Assembly: GCF_001632365.1 (NCBI RefSeq)
Contig: NW_024468524.1
Span: 607,450-671,449, forward strand
DNA: 64,000 nucleotides
Reading direction: 5' to 3'
DNA from: Laetiporus sulphureus 93-53
Lineage: Eukaryota > Basidiomycota > Agaricomycetes > Polyporales > Laetiporaceae
Positions 34,805-47,439 of the stretch are shown piece after piece. The number at the start of each line of letters is the position of its first letter. Positions within the stretch are counted from its first letter, which is position 1. The position numbers and the translations under genes are program-made. The notes beneath the pieces were generated by a model. It worked only from the letters and a program-made list of their open reading frames with translations. It did not search any database and was not told the DNA's origin.

Positions 34805-35945
34805 ATGTCGAACTCTGCTTTGATCACCACGGACCTCTCAGGTCTGACGCTCGTGTCGAGGGGCAAGGTCCGCGACGTCTATGCAACATCGAACCCGGAT
34901 CAGCTGCTCTTTGTGGCGACAGACCGCATCTCTGCCTTCGATGTCGTCCTGCGAAATGTTTGTCTCCGCAGCTCTATCGTCTCGCGATAGAGTCGCATTC
35001 TCGTGCTCGTTGGAGGAAATATTCATAGATATTCCCGATGATAGGGCGTTCCGGACAAGGGCAAGGTTCTTACGAAAATCTCCCTCTTCTGGTTCGAGAA
35101 GCTGAAGGATATCATCCCGACGCACTTCATCACCGCGAACGTGGATGAGATGCCGGAGGAGGTGAGAAAATATAAAGTGCAGCTGGAAGGACGGGCTATG
35201 CTGGTCAAGAAGGCGAAGGTTGTCCCGTTGGAGGCTATTGTACGAGGATACATCACAGGTTCGCATTGTCCTCTCGTCGCTGTTAATTTGAGGCACATGC
35301 TCGTTTCAGGTTCAGGCTGGATGGAATATCAGATGTCGGATATGGTGCATGGCATCCCGCTGCCTCCGGGCCTTGTAGAGTCCGAAAAGTTGCCCAAGCC
35401 TCTGTTTACGCCCTCCACCAAAGCTGAGCAAGGACAGCATGACGAAAACATCTCTCCTCAACGAGGCAAGTCTCCGCATCTCTTTATCCTGGACCAGTCG
35501 TGATCATGCCCTTCCCGCAGCCGCTACATTGATTGGCCAGAAACTGTATGACCAGATCTCAAAAGCCGCTATTCAGCTGTACCAGGCGGCAGCGGACTAC
35601 GCTCTCACGCGCGGGCTGATCCTCGCGGATACGAAGTTCGAGTTCGGACTGGTTCCTTCGCCCTCAGGCGAGGACCAACTGATCCTCGTGGACGAGCTCC
35701 TGACCCCGGATTCCTCACGCTACTGGCCTGCGGAGGGCTACCAGGCCGGCGGTACCCAGCCGAGCTTCGATAAGCAATATCTCAGGGACTGGCTCGTCAG
35801 CACCGGATTTCGCAGGGGCTTGGAAAGTGGCCCTAAGGGACATGAAGGTGAAGGCTGGGTTATGGAACAGAGTGTGGTGGAGGGGACAAGGAAGCGCTAT
35901 ATGGAGGCGTTGACTATGTTGATGGGCGAGGGCGCTGCGTTTTGA
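34805..35945 (+). CDS. ADE1: SAICAR synthetase (phosphoribosylaminoimidazole-succinocarboxamide synthase)
   Basis: Four exons (34805-34957, 35045-35258, 35310-35465, 35521-35945) give 315 residues, the normal length for fungal ADE1. Conserved blocks: [10 protein letters not shown] and [16 protein letters not shown] (ATP-binding lobe), [33 protein letters not shown] then [45 protein letters not shown] and [15 protein letters not shown]. The enzyme condenses CAIR with aspartate in de novo purine synthesis in the cytosol. Intron 3 is GC-AG (GAG/GCAAGT at 35466), matching the usual non-canonical donor consensus. The last exon is long and uninterrupted. Confidence 0.96.
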
Positions 35946-36229
35946 CTATAGCTATAACTTATTAGAAGCCGTTAAATCGGATGAAAGGCTGCACTGCCTC
36001 GATTAACACAACAACATGTTACCGGTATGTCCCAGAACGGCACTGAACAAGCCATTCTAACCTTGCGAGCTACAACCATATCACTGAGGTAGTGCGAAAG
36101 GCGTGATTGTGTTCTGAGGGATGATTTTGGCACGCCACATCTATTTGCGGGTACTCTGCTGAGTATATATACACGACCAGGCAAGCCACACGATCTATGG
36201 TTGCTATCAAGAAGACAGAACGAAACCGA

Positions 36230-37170
36230 GACAACCAGACATTCCGTGATCACAACAACGTAACGAAGACAAGCAGGCCACACTAACTGTGGCTGCAGTA
36301 CGAGCAACCGGACGTCGGCGCTCCATTATCCGAATCCACATCCAACACAAGAAACAAACCCCATACATCCTCCCAGACGCGCAGAAGAGCCGCCGACAAC
36401 CACACAGAACTGCGAACACAGCCGCGTGGTTGAGCGACTCAACAGCGAGCAAGCAGACTTGGCCAAAGCCAGAGCCAGCCCGCCCACCGCGCAACGACGA
36501 GTCCATCATAGCCGTGGACCGCCGTGCAGAGCAGACTCATCGTAGCTGTGAATCTGCTCTCTTCGTCGAGCGAGTCCGCCGGTGCGTCACCCCGGCGTCC
36601 ACAAACCAGCAGCGGAGCGGCCAACTTAACAGCCGCAGTACTTTGCAGTACTTCACGCCGCAGGAACTCAGACGGTACACTCTTGGATGCCTCTGTCGCC
36701 GTTGAGGTGCGAAGCGACGACGTCGATGGTCCGGAGCCATGACCCAGAGATGTGGCCAGCCAGATTCTCCAAGTCGAAGATGAAGTAGGCGCCAGAGACC
36801 ATCGAGGAACACAGGCGAGCGAAGGAATTCGAAGTGTCGCCAGAGGTCCAAGGACGAGAGACCAGTGTTCCAGAGAGGCAATCCAGAGAGAAAACTTGCT
36901 GCAATGTCCGGCGAACTCTGGCGTTGACCAGGTCCGCTTGCTCGCTGCTGAGCCGCTCGACCGCGAGGCTGGGTTCGCAGCCTTGCGGGGTTGGCGACGG
37001 CTCTTCTGAGCGGCTGAGAGACTGTATGAATGTCGCTTCTTGTGTTGGATGGGGGCTCGGATAGTGGGGCGTCGACGTCCGCCTGCTCGTACTGCAGCCA
37101 CAGTGAGTGTGGTCTGCTTGCCTCCGTTCTGCCATCGTGACCACAAGTGCTGGCATTGGGTTTTATGATT
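36230..37170. repeat. Internal foldback repeat of unit A
   Basis: The arm at about 36230-36475 is repeated in inverse orientation at about 36928-37170. Both contain GTGGCTGCAGTACGAGCA, CCAACACAAGAA and CGCAGAAGAGCC-type blocks, with perhaps three quarters identity. The arms are separated by about 450 bp. Open frames over the arms in several phases made this region hard to assign; none was accepted as a gene. Confidence 0.6.
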
Positions 37171-37330
37171 TTATGACGAGACGCGAAACTTGCAGAAGGG
37201 GAGACCATCGGTACGAGACTTGCAGACGAGAAACAACCTGATTTATATCGAACGTCAGCACTATCCAACACCTGCAGGACACGAGAACGTACCTTAAGTA
37301 TATGCAGCGACCGCGTGCGCAATGCGCAAT

Positions 37331-39313
37331 TCACCACAAATCGTGCGGTGTACTCCAGAAAGGATACCATTCTCCACCGTCGCCAGGGTCCGGATATCTC
37401 TTCAACTTGCCGTTCACCACCCATGCCTCGTACAACGGCGGAGGGCGGTGGTGATCCCAGTTCAGAGAAGGATCGAAGACATAGTAGGGGGGCCAATCGA
37501 CTACGTCTTCGTCTTCACTCTCAACAGCGCTGTCCGTGACCTCAGACGACGAAAAGGACTGAGCAGCAGAGACGTTGTTGACGACAGAGGAAGATGAACC
37601 AGAGCGGACGGGCTGTTCTTCCTGTTGGCACTGAGCACCCGAAGGTTTCTTGCGCTTCTTCGGCTTGCTGGCCTTGCGATACTGTGCGATGAGCTGCTGT
37701 CCCTGGACGGACGCGTCCGGGTTCGGCCCCAGCTCATGAAGAACCTTCTTGATGGGCACACGAGCAGCGGGAGCAGTACGCACAGCAATATTAACAGAAG
37801 AACCGAATGGAGATCCAGATACACCAGATGGGGCACCAAGATTACGAGATCCAGAAGAACCACCAGAAGGGACATGCACACCAGAGCCAGTACCGCGGAT
37901 GACACCATGAGAACGAGCAGGTGTCGATGTCCTCGGGCCATACTGAGCAGCCTTGGTGTTCGCAGCGACCGCTTCCCTAACCATCTTGTCAAGGCCGGGG
38001 AAACGGCAATCACCACCTGTGCGCTCCTGGACGATACGATCATCGGCCCTGCCCTTGCCCTTGTTCTTGACCTTGTTCTCGGCCACATCAACCATTCCGC
38101 CGATGGCGAGCTCGCCAGTATTTTCACGCTCCTTGATCAACGGCGCGAAGAGGCGGTCAATGTGGTCAACCTGGGCAAGCTCGCAACCAGAAGAGCAGAC
38201 AGTGCTGGCCAACGAAGATCCAGAACCAGATCCAAAAGAAGACGAGACCAGAGTAGGAGAATCAGGCGATCCAGCGAGGACAAGACTGAATGAACCTGAG
38301 GCTTCCGACTCGGCAAGCCGCTGGAGAAGTCGCTCCAGAGGGGAAGGCTGCTCCTCGTCGGCGACAGATTCCTGTACGACAACTGAAACATCCTCGGCAC
38401 AGACCGGCTCCTTGACTTCGACCGCTTTATCAGCAAGACGCTGGAAGAGTTGTTCCACGAGAGATACCGGCTGGTTGACGACGACTGGCTCCTCCGGTAG
38501 CACTGGCGGATCCTCGGGGGCGACGGGATCCTCGGCAGGGACTGGGACATCCTCACTACCGATAGACTCCTCCACGGAAGCTGGAAGATCCTGGACGACA
38601 ACGATAGGACCTTCAGTTGGGACTGGGGCATCCTCTTCACCGATGGCGTCTTCCAATGCAGCTGGCGGGTCCTGGACGAGAACGGGCTCTTCAGAGAGTA
38701 CTGGGGCATCCTCATGACCGATGGGCCCCTCTACGGCATCTGGCAGACCCTGGACGACGAGGAGATCTTCGGTGGGGACTGGGACATCCTCTCCACCGTC
38801 AAGCGCCTCCGAGACCGGGTGATCTTCATGGTAGGCCACGCTCAGGTGAGCTTCGAGTAGGGCGACTATGCCTTGAGTACCTAGCCACCTAAGTGCGACC
38901 GCGGGAACAGGAGGAACATCGAGCACATCCGGGGGTGAACCTTGAGGGACGAGAGCTCGAACTAGACCCTTCGTGTCGCCCGACACGTATGCGTGCTTGA
39001 GGGGCGCATGAAGGGTGTTGGCCATCGGCTTCAGAGAGACATTGCCCACGGTGTCAGTCACATTAAATGGGTAATGAGATGAGGGACCACGCACCTGGTG
39101 CAAGCCGACGGACATGCAAGACGGGCGTGGAGCAGCCGCAGCCATGAACAGTGAGGCCGGCACTGTCCAGCGACGCTCGCCCGCCATTGCCTTCCAACCT
39201 TTGATCGTCTTGAGGAGAGCGTCTCTATCTTGCCTAGGAGGACAGCCCTGATCGTCGGGATGGGATGTAGGGGTGTACCGAGGGTTAAACGCAGAGGGGG
39301 TTGTAACGAACAT
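37331..39313 (-). CDS. Acidic proline-rich protein of unknown function, unit A
   Basis: A single open frame of 660 codons from MFVTTPSAFNPRYTPTSHPD to WYPFWSTPHDLW. An N-terminal globular-looking part (WKAMAGERRWTVPASLFMAA, VALRWLGTQGIVALLEAHLS) is followed by imperfect repeats of about 27 residues built on EDAPVPTEGPIVVVQDLPAS. Next come a basic/Ser-Gly region, a lysine-rich patch (KPKKRKKPS, a possible nuclear signal) and a conserved-looking tail (DWPPYYVFDPSLNWDHHRPP). A TATA box (ACATATAAAC at 39351-39360) lies 38-47 nt before the ATG. A candidate 66-nt intron (39094-39029, donor GTGCGT, acceptor AAG) would, if used, give 638 residues. No family recognised. Confidence 0.6.
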   Translation of the reverse strand: MFVTTPSAFNPRYTPTSHPDDQGCPPRQDRDALLKTIKGWKAMAGERRWTVPASLFMAAAAPRPSCMSVGLHQVRGPSSHYPFNVTDTVGNVSLKPMANTLHAPLKHAYVSGDTKGLVRALVPQGSPPDVLDVPPVPAVALRWLGTQGIVALLEAHLSVAYHEDHPVSEALDGGEDVPVPTEDLLVVQGLPDAVEGPIGHEDAPVLSEEPVLVQDPPAALEDAIGEEDAPVPTEGPIVVVQDLPASVEESIGSEDVPVPAEDPVAPEDPPVLPEEPVVVNQPVSLVEQLFQRLADKAVEVKEPVCAEDVSVVVQESVADEEQPSPLERLLQRLAESEASGSFSLVLAGSPDSPTLVSSSFGSGSGSSLASTVCSSGCELAQVDHIDRLFAPLIKERENTGELAIGGMVDVAENKVKNKGKGRADDRIVQERTGGDCRFPGLDKMVREAVAANTKAAQYGPRTSTPARSHGVIRGTGSGVHVPSGGSSGSRNLGAPSGVSGSPFGSSVNIAVRTAPAARVPIKKVLHELGPNPDASVQGQQLIAQYRKASKPKKRKKPSGAQCQQEEQPVRSGSSSSVVNNVSAAQSFSSSEVTDSAVESEDEDVVDWPPYYVFDPSLNWDHHRPPPLYEAWVVNGKLKRYPDPGDGGEWYPFWSTPHDLW

Positions 39314-39350
39314 GATAGTTTTCTGGAGGAGAGGTGCTGGGAACTGGAGG

Positions 39351-39360
39351 GTTTATATGT
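39351..39360 (-). promoter_or_regulatory. TATA box of the unit A gene
   Basis: Minus-strand ACATATAAAC, about 40 nt upstream of the ATG at 39313, conserved in unit B. Confidence 0.55.
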
Positions 39361-39953
39361 GCTCGAGCAGGAGGCTGACCGTGGAGTTGGCAGGTCAGCC
39401 CCGGAGGTCAGCCTCTCGTTGGACGTTGTCGACGCGGGCCCAAGCATTGCGATTTCGACCGAGCTCGTAGTTGGGCATCCGAAGCGAATTGATAGTCCAG
39501 AGAGAAGAGCGCATGGGCGAGTTGAGACAAATGTCGCCGAGGTGCATATGAGAACGGAACTTCAAACTGGTTTTTTGCGCGCACACAGAGTACTTGGTTA
39601 AGACTCGCGAGATTTCTGACGCGTCCCAAAAACGCGGTCACCTGACACCAATCAATGCTCGAATTAATTTCCAGTTAATTCCTACACTATTCCTAGTACC
39701 CAGAACCGTTGATCCTGTCAGTGCGAGCCATGTTCGTTCTGAATGACATTGGAACAAAATCACGACAGTGATATTTCCGGGAAAGTGCAGCTGCTGTCTG
39801 TAAACACGATGTTCAGGCGCTCGGTGTACAGATCAATTCCACTCGGCATACATCGCCCAGCGAACGTTACACTATTCCAAATCCAGATTGATACGTCAAT
39901 GCGACAGATACAGATAAATTACACTAAGAATGGGTGGAAACGGCGTATGTCAT

Positions 39954-41401
<1,448 letters not shown>

Positions 41402-42776
41402 GATCTGTCTTGTCAAAGCACGTGGGGGACGATGAAGGTAGAGTAGAAACCTATAAAAGGCTACGGCTTTAGAAAATAACACACGACAACAGCCCCTTTT
41501 GGCAAGTGGCCACCCCACAACACGGGCACGTGCACGAGATCAAGGCAGGGCTTTGATTAAAATTTTGGAAATACAGGTTGATATTTATTACCATAGACGT
41601 GCGAGGCTTACTGTGGTGACTTCACCGATTGCTGTGTACCTCTGGGTCGTCTATTAGTATGCTAAGTGTAAGTACAACGTTGTGAATGCGACTCGTTGAT
41701 CGCGATTGTGCTATAGATATGACAACACTGACATTAGTATTGCTTGCCTCCTCGTGCATCCATCGCATTATTGTGCTGAGTGATGTGGAATAGTGTTATG
41801 TGCATTGAAATAATTTATGATGAGTGCTATAAATACCATCCAAGCCTGAATGAGAATAATACATGCGACCGTTCCGAAAGTGTCCACAATCCACCAGTTC
41901 ACTTAGAGCTACACCGGCTCCGCGTTCATTCGCGCGTTACTGCATCAGATTAGATTCCATAGCAATCCATACCTTCAAATGCCAAGAACAGACAGCAAAC
42001 CTTTCGATCGGCATCAGATAAGATCAGCGACGCATTCCGAAGGAACGTCGACCCACCCATGGCCACAGCAGTAATGAGTCGTAAATACGCATTTGGTGAG
42101 CGTATCTGAGCATGGATCAAAAGTCACACTCACTCGCACAGCACTGTAAACCATGAACGAGGCTATCACACACCAGCAACTCCATCTCTTAGCCCACACA
42201 GTCCAATTCCGGCGAAACAAGCGAGCACAGCGGTCAGGTAGACGAGCAGAAGATTGACGAGGATACGCCGGGGGAGCGTTGCGCACTGGAAAAAGATAAG
42301 AGTGCTGTGTTGTTCGAGGAGAGCGAAGGCGGCACAGGCGCATCTAGCAAAGGTCGGTGTCGCGAGTGTTGAGGACTCGAAGAGATGTAACTCAGGCAGG
42401 GGACGCGTGCCAGGTGAGGAGGAGAGCGGCGTGCATTCAAGCTATCCGCGGCGGGCGAGCACCACAGAGAGACCGCGCAGGTGAATGATGAAAGCTGGAG
42501 CGCAGCTTAGAGGACGCGTGAGGCAGGAGACCGCTAACGCTGTTTGCTGTGCATTGGCCTTGGAGTTTTTCGAGCTCGGTGCTTGACGACAACGGGACGA
42601 CACTGAATTGGTACTATGCATCACGTTGACATTGTCCTAAGCGCAGTCCGCCAACGCCCGATGGCGTTAGCGAGAGAAGCACTGTGAAACGAACTCGTGC
42701 TCGTCCAAGGGCCGAGTCACAACGTCCAGGGGACTTCTGAACTGCTCAAACAGCTACCAAGTTTAGCCTTTTCTCC
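41402..42776. other. Intergenic region with a dispersed direct repeat
   Basis: Divergent upstream region of WDR5 and the epoxide hydrolase. Apart from the repeat at 41660-41940, I saw only weak coding signs: a hydrophobic minus-strand frame around 42180-42300 (ILVNLLLVYLTAVLACFAGI) without convincing start or splice sites. Confidence 0.4.
41660..41940 (+). repeat. Direct repeat, copy 1 (about 270 bp)
   Basis: Shares blocks ACATTAGTATTGCTTGCCTCC, ATAGTGTTATGTGCAT, TGAGAATAATACATGCGACC and ACACCGGCTCCGCGTTCATT, in order and on the same strand, with about 48530-48805. Perhaps 75-80% identical. No coding content; could be a decayed non-autonomous element. Confidence 0.65.
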
Positions 42777-44419
42777 ATGTCTCGCTCTAATGAGCAGCCC
42801 TTCAGCATATCAATCCCAGATGCCGAGCTTGAGCTGCTGCATGAGAAGTTGCGGCTGGCTCGCCTTCCCGACGAACTAGATGAAGCAGGTTGGGCATACG
42901 GGGCTCCTCTCGCTGACATCCGTCGCCTTGTCGAGCATTGGCAAAGTGGGTATGACTGGCGGAAGGCGGAGGCGGAAATCAACGCAATCCCCCAGTTCAC
43001 GAGAGACATCGAGGTGGACGGATTCGGCACGCTGAACATTCACTATATCCATCAGCGAAGTGCGATAGAGAGCGCTGTGCCTCTGCTGTTCGTTCACGGA
43101 TGTAAATCATCACGATCCACCGCATGAAATCTCGCTCACGAGAGGCTTATTGGATCTGAAGGGCCAGGACATTTCCTTGAAGTGCGGAAGTTGTTGCCGT
43201 TGCTGACTGAGGCGTCGGAGGACCATCCGAGCTTTCATGTGGTTGCCATCAGTCTGCCAGGCTACGGGTGGTCCGAGGCACCGAAAAGGAAGGGTTTCAA
43301 AGGGCCCCAATATGCGGAGGTATGAAGCTCGCCTGTTGTTGCTACCGCTGCAAATCAAATAATTGATCTGACGATGAATCCTTCCCTGTAGGTCGCGAAC
43401 AAGCTGATGCTCGCTCTTGGGTATAATGAATACGGTATGAAATGCCTTTTCATTCCTTCCACCCACTGCGTTGACCGCCAATGATATCCAGTGGCCCAAG
43501 GCGGCGATTGGGGATATTTTGTGGGTATTCATGCTTATCGAATAACTTGGCGTCTGTGGCTGAGCAATCGATTAGATTTGCCGGATGCTCGCATCGGAAT
43601 ATGGTCAGAAGAGTGTAAAGGCGTGGCACACGAATTCCCCTTTGTCCGTGGTTCACCGTTCACTCACTGCAACTGCAATGCGCTGACATCCTTTCAGCAC
43701 TGGTCCGCCAAGTGTTTTCGAACAGCCATTGCGGTTCATTGCCTCTGTAGGCTCGCTCCTGATGCTGCCGTTCTCTCCGGCCGACCGCGCTGCACTGCAG
43801 CGTACGAAAGAACTCCAAGAGAAAGGCTTTGGATATTTCAAGGAGCAGTCTACGCAGCCTCAGACGCTCGGATACAGTCTAGCTGATTCGCCCGTTGGTC
43901 TGCTGGCATGGATATACGAGAAACTAGTTACTTGGACTGACAACTACCCGTGGGATGACGATGAAGGTGTGCATCCTGGTCTCTGCTCACGTAAACTCAC
44001 AAGTATATCTCAACATCTCACATAGTTTTGACGTGGATATCTATATATTGGTTCTCAAGAGCAGGCCCAGCTGCATCCATCAGGATCTACTTCGAGACGA
44101 CGCAGAATGGAGATTTGATGCCAGAGGCAAAGTGGAGCCCGATTCCACTCGGTATCTCATTCTTCCCAAAGGAGCTGGTCGTGGTACCCAAAACGTGAGT
44201 GCACCTCCCAGCGTGAGTGGTAGTCCATGTGATGCTCATCTCGCTCTTACTAGATGGGCACGGGGAATCGGGAATGTCGTTTTTGAGTCTGACCACGACA
44301 GCGGGGGTCATTTTGGGGCTCATGAGCGGCCCAACGAGCTCGCAGCTGACCTCCGTAAGCTGTTCGGCAAGGGAGGGCCTGCCTTTGGGGTTGTGCCAGG
44401 TGCCACTGGGTATGCTTGA
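42777..44419 (+). CDS. Epoxide hydrolase, microsomal (EHN) type
   Basis: Eight exons (42777-43101, 43162-43319, 43392-43434, 43492-43520, 43576-43643, 43698-43966, 44026-44194, 44254-44419) give 408 residues. The N-terminal EHN lid (FSISIPDAELELLHEKLRLA, AGWAYGAPLADIRRLVEHWQ) is followed by an alpha/beta-hydrolase core with the oxyanion motif HGWPG, nucleophile motif QGGDWGYF (Asp), and the catalytic His in GGHFGAHERP. The acidic partner is not certain. Such enzymes open epoxides to diols; in fungi they act in detoxification or secondary metabolism, often at the ER, though no clear N-terminal membrane anchor is seen here. Between inverted units A and B, and inside the direct-repeat pair at 41.7/48.5 kb. 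Confidence 0.9.
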
Positions 44420-44924
44420 AGGGTGCTGTGCAGGGTGATGAGTCGCTGGCCTTGACCGACCTGTCAGTCATTCTAGGGGCAATGCGGATATGTCTTATTT
44501 CGAGCTGTGACCGAGTCAATGTTGTCAAAATGTCATTGTCGACGTGGCGCCGCATGAGTATCAATTTCTCAGATATCTATCAGGCGTAGGTCGTTGCAGC
44601 CCCGGATTCCTCCATCGCCCATCGGGCTGCTAGTCTGCCTTGCGCTGAGCACGAACAAGCATAAGTTTGATGAACGTTGCAGGGTCTCCCCGCTTCAGTC
44701 CAAACGCTGTGCGATCCCCTCCAATCCTTTATTTTCCCCTTTTCATCGTATTAGTAGGAGGTCAATGCTTATGTAGACGTACAATATCAAGTCAACTTTT
44801 AGAACATCGCACTTGGTGGCCTGGATACCTCGGAAGATCATGCAGAATGGCTGGGGATGATGAGAGTGTCGTGTTGGATGCTGACCCGAAATGATACAAA
44901 GCGCGGAGGTCTTATGCAGGTAGG
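44420..44924. other. Intergenic region, nothing recognised
   Basis: About 500 bp after the epoxide hydrolase stop, before unit B. No coding or repeat signal seen. Confidence 0.4.
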
Positions 44925-45230
44925 TCGATATTAACTCATTGGTATCAGGTGACCGCGTTGGGGGACGCGTGCCCCGCCACCGTGCGCGCACGCGCAGATA
45001 TCCGACTTGCTTCTGCCCTCGTATGTCCCCACTGTGGCCGGCCTCTATCTCAACGTGTCGGCGTACTTCCTCTCTGTGATGTCTGACGACAGTCGAGCCT
45101 CAGTTCGCCTGAAATGCTCAATTACGAGCTCGGTCGAAATCGCAATGCCTGGGCCCGCGTCGACAACGTCCAACGAGAGGCTGACCACCGGGGCTGACCC
45201 GCCAGCCTCTACGGTCAGCCTCCTGCTCGA

Positions 45231-45240
45231 GCACATATAA
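45231..45240 (+). promoter_or_regulatory. TATA box of the unit B gene
   Basis: CACATATAAACCC begins at about 45232, some 40 nt before the ATG at 45280, at the same distance as in unit A. Confidence 0.55.
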
Positions 45241-45279
45241 ACCCTCCTGTTCTTTGTACCTCTCCTCCAGAGAACTATC

Positions 45280-47263
45280 ATGTTCGTTACAACCCCCTCT
45301 GCGTTTAACCCTCGGTACACCCCTACATCCCATCCCGACGATCAGGGCTGTCCTCCTAGGCAAGATGGAGACGCCCTCCTCAAGACGATCAAAGGCTGGA
45401 AGGCAATGGCGGGCGAGCGTCGCTGGACAGTGCCGGCCTCGCTGTTCATGGCTGCGGCTGCTCCACGCCCGTCTTGCATGTCCGTCGGCTTGCACCAGGT
45501 GCGTGGTCCCTCATCTCATTACCCATTTAATGTGAATGACACTTGTGGGCAATGTCTCTCTGAAGCCGATGGCCAACACCCTTCATGCGCCCCTCAAGCA
45601 CGCATACGTGTCGGGCGACACGAAGGGACTAGTTCGAGCTCTCGTCCCTCAAGGTTCACCCCCGGATGTGCTCGATGTTCCTCCTGTTCCCGCGGTCGCA
45701 CTTAGGTGGCTAGGTACTCAAGGCATAGTCGCCCTACTCGAAGCTCACCTGAGCGTGGCCTACCATGAAGATCACCCGGTCTCGGAGGCGCTTGACGGTG
45801 GAGAGGATGTCCCAGTCCCCACCGAAGATCTCGTCGTCGTCCAGGGTCTGCCAGATGCCGTAGAGGGGCCCATCGGTCATGAGGATGCCCCAGTACTCTC
45901 TGAAGAGCCCGTTCTCGTCCAGGACCCGCCAGCTGCATTGGAAGACGCCATCGGTGAAGAGGATGCCCCAGTCCCAACTGAAGGTCCTATCGTTGTCGTC
46001 CAGGATCTTCCAGCTTCCGTGGAGGAGTCTATCGGTAGTGAGGATGTCCCAGTCCCTGCCGAGGATCCCGTCGCCCCCGAGGATCCGCCAGTGCTACCGG
46101 AGGAGCCAGTCGTCGTCAACCAGCCGGCCTCTCTCGTGGAACAACTCTTCCAGCGCCTCACTGATAAACCGGTCAAAGTCAAGGAGCCGGTCAGTGCCGA
46201 AGATCCTCCAGCTGTCATACAGGAATCTGTCGCCGACGAGGAGCAGCCTTCCCCTCTGGAGCGACTTCTCCAGCGGCTTGCCGAGTCGGAAGCCTCGGGT
46301 TCATTCAGTCTTGTCCTTGCTGGATCGCCTGATTCTCCTACTCTGGTCTCATCTTCTTTTGGATCTGGTTCTGGATCTTCGTTGGCCAGCACTGTCTGCT
46401 CTTCTGGTTGCGAGCTTGCCCAGGTTGACCACATTGACCGCCTCTTCACGCCGTTGATCAAGAAGCGTGAGAATACTGGCGAGCTCGCCGTCCTCGGAAT
46501 GGTTGATGTGGCCGAGAACAAGGTCAAGAACAAGAGCAAGGGCAGGGCCGATGACAATATCGTCCAGGAGCACACAGGTGGTGATTGCCGTTTCCCCGGC
46601 CTTGACAAGATGGTTAGGGAAGCGGTCGCTGCGAACACCAAGGCTGCTCAGTATGGCCCGAGGACATCGACACCTGCTCGTTCTCATGGTGTCATCCGCG
46701 GTACTGGCTCTGGTGTGCATGTCCCTTCTGGTGGTTCTTCTGGATCTCGTAATCTTGGCGCCCCATCTGGTGTATCTGGATCTCCATTCGGTTCTTCTGT
46801 TAATATTGCTGTGCGTACTGCTCCCGCTGCTCGTGTGCCAATCAAGAAGGTTCTTCATGAGCTGGGGCCGAACCCGGACGCGTCCGTCCAGGGACAGCAG
46901 CTCATCGCACAGTATCGCAAGGCCAGCAAGCCGAAGAAGCGCAAGAAACCTTCGGGTGCTCAGTGCCAACAGGAAGAACAGCCCGTCCGCTCTGGTTCAT
47001 CTTCCTCTGTCGTCAACAACGTCTCTGCTGCTCAGTCCTTTTCGTCGTCTGAGGTCACGGACAGCGCTGTTGAGAGTGAAGACGAAGACGTAGTCGATTG
47101 GCCCCCCTACTATGTCTTCGATCCTTCTCTGAACTGGGATCACCACCGCCCTCCGCCGTTGTACGAGGCATGGGTCGTGAACGGCAAGTTGAAGAGATAT
47201 CCGGACCCTGGCGACGGTGGAGAATGGTATCCTTTCTGGAGTACACCGCACGATTTGTGGTGA
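45280..47263 (+). CDS. Acidic proline-rich protein of unknown function, unit B
   Basis: Homologue of the 37331-39313 gene. Read without splicing it is broken: frame 1 ends at 45705 after 141 codons, and the rest continues in another frame from 45536. However the extra base lies inside a candidate intron (45499-45565, 67 nt, GTGCGT...AAG, branch-like TGAC). Splicing it joins 45280-45498 to 45566-47263 in frame and gives 638 residues, exactly the spliced length of unit A. Substitutions cluster around LFQRLTDKPVKVKEPVSAED and LFTPLIKKRENTGELAVLGM. I therefore list it as a gene, but a pseudogene remains possible. Confidence 0.55.
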
Positions 47264-47439
47264 ATTGCGCATTGCGCACGCGGTCGCTGCATATACTTAA
47301 GGTACGTTCTCGTGCCCTGCAGGTGTTGGATAGTGCTGACGTCCGATATAAATCAGATTGTTTCTCGTCTGCAAGTCTCGTACCGATGGTCTCCCCTTCT
47401 GCAAGTTTCGCGTCTCGTCGTAAAATCATAAAACCCAAT

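Larger units (their letters stand above)
36070..39665 (-). repeat. Inverted repeat unit A (about 3.6 kb)
   Basis: Nearly the whole stretch is present again in opposite orientation at about 44925-48510. Homology runs from the CTCAGTG block at its left end (about 36090) through the 37331-39313 gene to the ACGCGGTCACCTGACACCAAT block near 39634. The gene and the 3' part are nearly identical between units, whereas about 39480-39600 is clearly more diverged. No target-site duplication or terminal inverted repeat was found, so it may be a segmental duplication rather than a transposon. Confidence 0.75.

Noticed and set aside
36439..37496. Several 160-320 codon frames in the 3' part of unit A (and mirror frames in unit B)
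   Set aside because: They overlap in all phases across the foldback arms, and frames differ between units because of 2-base deletions, so no single reading is supported.
37501..38715. Long antisense and alternative frames over the acidic repeat gene
   Set aside because: Arise from the repeat structure of the real frame; no start context or promoter.
45280..45705. Unit B gene as two separate genes or a plain frameshift pseudogene
   Set aside because: The frame break lies in a candidate intron whose removal restores a product equal in length to unit A; kept as one gene with reduced confidence.
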